Shown piece by piece: positions 62,755 through 64,000 of a stretch of 64,000 nt of DNA; positions within the stretch are counted from its first letter, which is position 1, and every line of letters starts with the position of its first letter. The notes under the pieces were generated by a model. It made no database searches. It was not told the DNA's origin and saw nothing but the letters and a program-made list of their open reading frames with translations. The translations under genes and the position numbers were made by a program. This DNA comes from Rhizobium sp. 11515TR (GTDB taxonomy: Bacteria; Pseudomonadota; Alphaproteobacteria; Rhizobiales; Rhizobiaceae): positions 718,501-782,500 of the forward strand of contig NZ_CP022998.1 of assembly GCF_002277895.1 (NCBI RefSeq), given 5' to 3'.

Positions 62755-64000
62755 ATGCTGAAACTCGGTCTCGTCGCCCGCATCATCATGATCGTCGCCG
62801 TGGCATTGTTCATCATCCAGCTTGCGGCTTTCGTTGCCGCGCAGCTCAAGCCGGATACGCCGTTCAATCCGGAGCTGTCGCCGGCCATGCAGGTCAAGAC
62901 GGCGATCCGTCTTCTCGACGCCGTTCCGCCTGAGGTGCAGCCGATCGCCGTGCGGGCGCTGCATGCCAATGGTTTGGCGATACGGCTCGCCGATGCACCG
63001 GCAGCCGGTGAGAAGAGCGACACTTCGGATCTGACGCTCACCGGCAAGCTGGCGCGTGAATTCGCCAACATCGCTTTCGGCAACCGCTACTTCAACATGC
63101 GCTCGCTGTCGGAAAGACCGCAAGGCTGGTTCTCGGTCGGTGCACCGGACCGGATCATGGAAGTGTCGATCGGCGTCGTCGGCGGCAAGATTGCGGTCTT
63201 CAATCTTCCCGAGACCCCGACTGTGCGATTGCGCGGAATTCCCATCGGCCTTATCTCGGGTATTCTCGGCATGCTGGTCGCGGTCATCGCCATTGCCGCG
63301 GTGGCGCGCGAAACCCGGCCCTTGACGCGCCTGTCGCGAACCGTGAACTCGATAGGCAACGGATTGCAGCCAGTTCATATTCCCGAAAGAGGCGCCTGCG
63401 AGCTGCGCATGCTGATCAAGGCGATCAACGCCATGCAGCTGCGCATCGCCGCCCTGGTCAGTAATCGTACCCTGATCCTCGGAGCGATCTCGCATGATCT
63501 GAGGACCTATCTCACCCGCTTCCGCCTGCGCATGGAAATGATGCCCGACACGCCGCATCGAGAGCGGGCGATCGCCGATGTCGAGGCCATGCAGCGGCTG
63601 GTGGAGGATGCGCTCGGCTTTGCCCGCAGCACCGTCGTTTCGGATGGCAAGACCATCGTCGATCTCGATGCGGCCATTCGAGGTCACCTTGCGGAGCGGC
63701 AGGACGGGCAGGGCCTCGTGGGTTTTGCGCCGATCGGGCAGCCGATCGGCGTGACGATGACCGAGACCGCTCTGGTACGGGTGCTCGACAATCTCATGGA
63801 CAATGCGCTGCGCTACGGTGGCCGGGCCGATATTGTTGCCGAGCGTCGTGGTGATCACGGCGCCATCGTCGTCGGCGATCGCGGACCGGGCATTCCGGCA
63901 GAGCGACGCAAAGAGGTTCTCGAACCCTTCGTGCGGCTGGAGGAATCGCGCAATCGCGATCTCGGTGGCAGCGGGCTCGGCTTGGCGATCGTCCGCCAGA
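62755..64000 (+). CDS. EnvZ-type sensor histidine kinase (partial, 3' end outside window)
   Basis: The first 415 residues of a membrane histidine kinase. Helix 1 about 5-28, periplasmic loop to about 160, helix 2 about 163-183, HAMP linker (RETRPLTRLSRTVNSIG), H-box GAISHDLRTYLTRFRLRME, N-box NLMDNALRYGG, G1 VVGDRGPGIP and G2 GGSGLGLAIVRQ. The H-box has Tyr where the conserved Pro usually follows Thr (HDLRTP). The gene follows its response regulator by 3 bases, so the two form one operon. The kinase ends beyond the window. Confidence 0.94.
   Translation, partial: MLKLGLVARIIMIVAVALFIIQLAAFVAAQLKPDTPFNPELSPAMQVKTAIRLLDAVPPEVQPIAVRALHANGLAIRLADAPAAGEKSDTSDLTLTGKLAREFANIAFGNRYFNMRSLSERPQGWFSVGAPDRIMEVSIGVVGGKIAVFNLPETPTVRLRGIPIGLISGILGMLVAVIAIAAVARETRPLTRLSRTVNSIGNGLQPVHIPERGACELRMLIKAINAMQLRIAALVSNRTLILGAISHDLRTYLTRFRLRMEMMPDTPHRERAIADVEAMQRLVEDALGFARSTVVSDGKTIVDLDAAIRGHLAERQDGQGLVGFAPIGQPIGVTMTETALVRVLDNLMDNALRYGGRADIVAERRGDHGAIVVGDRGPGIPAERRKEVLEPFVRLEESRNRDLGGSGLGLAIVRQ

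Overview
The window reads as a stretch of conserved chromosome from an alphaproteobacterium of the Rhizobium/Agrobacterium group. The evidence is the GC-rich codon use, a class II EPSP synthase close to the Agrobacterium CP4 enzyme, the irr-fabA-fabB-fabI order, a rhizobial type Irr, a CycM-like cytochrome, a DUF982 protein, a FYDLN_acid (TIGR02300) protein and many palindromic intergenic repeats typical of rhizobial genomes. No prophage, integrase, transposase, CRISPR array or recognisable defence island is visible.

Layout. 0-6 kb: a partial PaiB-like flavin-binding regulator, aroA, a TIGR02300 gene, tRNA-Ala(GGC), a frameshifted GIY-YIG gene, a YdcF-like protein, a small secreted protein and a TRIC/YicG-type membrane protein. 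6-10 kb: irr, divergent from the unsaturated fatty acid operon fabA-fabB-fabI, then a GNAT gene. 10-24 kb (minus strand): an rRNA methyltransferase and the translation/RNA block rimP-nusA-ylxR-infB, rbfA-truB, rpsO and pnp. A YcxB-like gene sits between infB and rbfA. 23-31 kb: a lytic transglycosylase with a MITE-like element at its 5' end, recR, a MOSC protein, a LysE exporter with a divergent Lrp regulator, ybaB-dnaX and the SRP RNA gene.

31-45 kb: HIT and NudC hydrolases, a WYL regulator, two VOC proteins, kdsB-pheA divergent from a membrane cytochrome c, a patatin, an AEC transporter preceded by a probable terminated structured RNA, an adenosine kinase, a CadD-like transporter, an SH3 protein, a D-2-hydroxyacid dehydrogenase and a MurA-family enzyme with Asp in place of the catalytic Cys. 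45-64 kb: a GNAT gene, moeB, recF, an APH(3'')-like kinase, dnaK-dnaJ behind a strong RpoH-type promoter, a class A PBP, three very small genes, a repeat-rich SH3 protein, a NodT/OprM-type outer membrane factor, a long-form purC, a phosphoribosyltransferase, a pseudouridine synthase and a two-component system cut by the window end.

Most genes are housekeeping: lipid and LPS synthesis, aromatic amino acids, translation initiation and ribosome maturation, replication and repair, and protein folding. The less explained signals lie between genes: several repeat families, four genes whose stop codon lies inside a repeat, a candidate leader RNA near 39.2-39.35 kb, and a cluster of tiny proteins near 54.6-55.5 kb.
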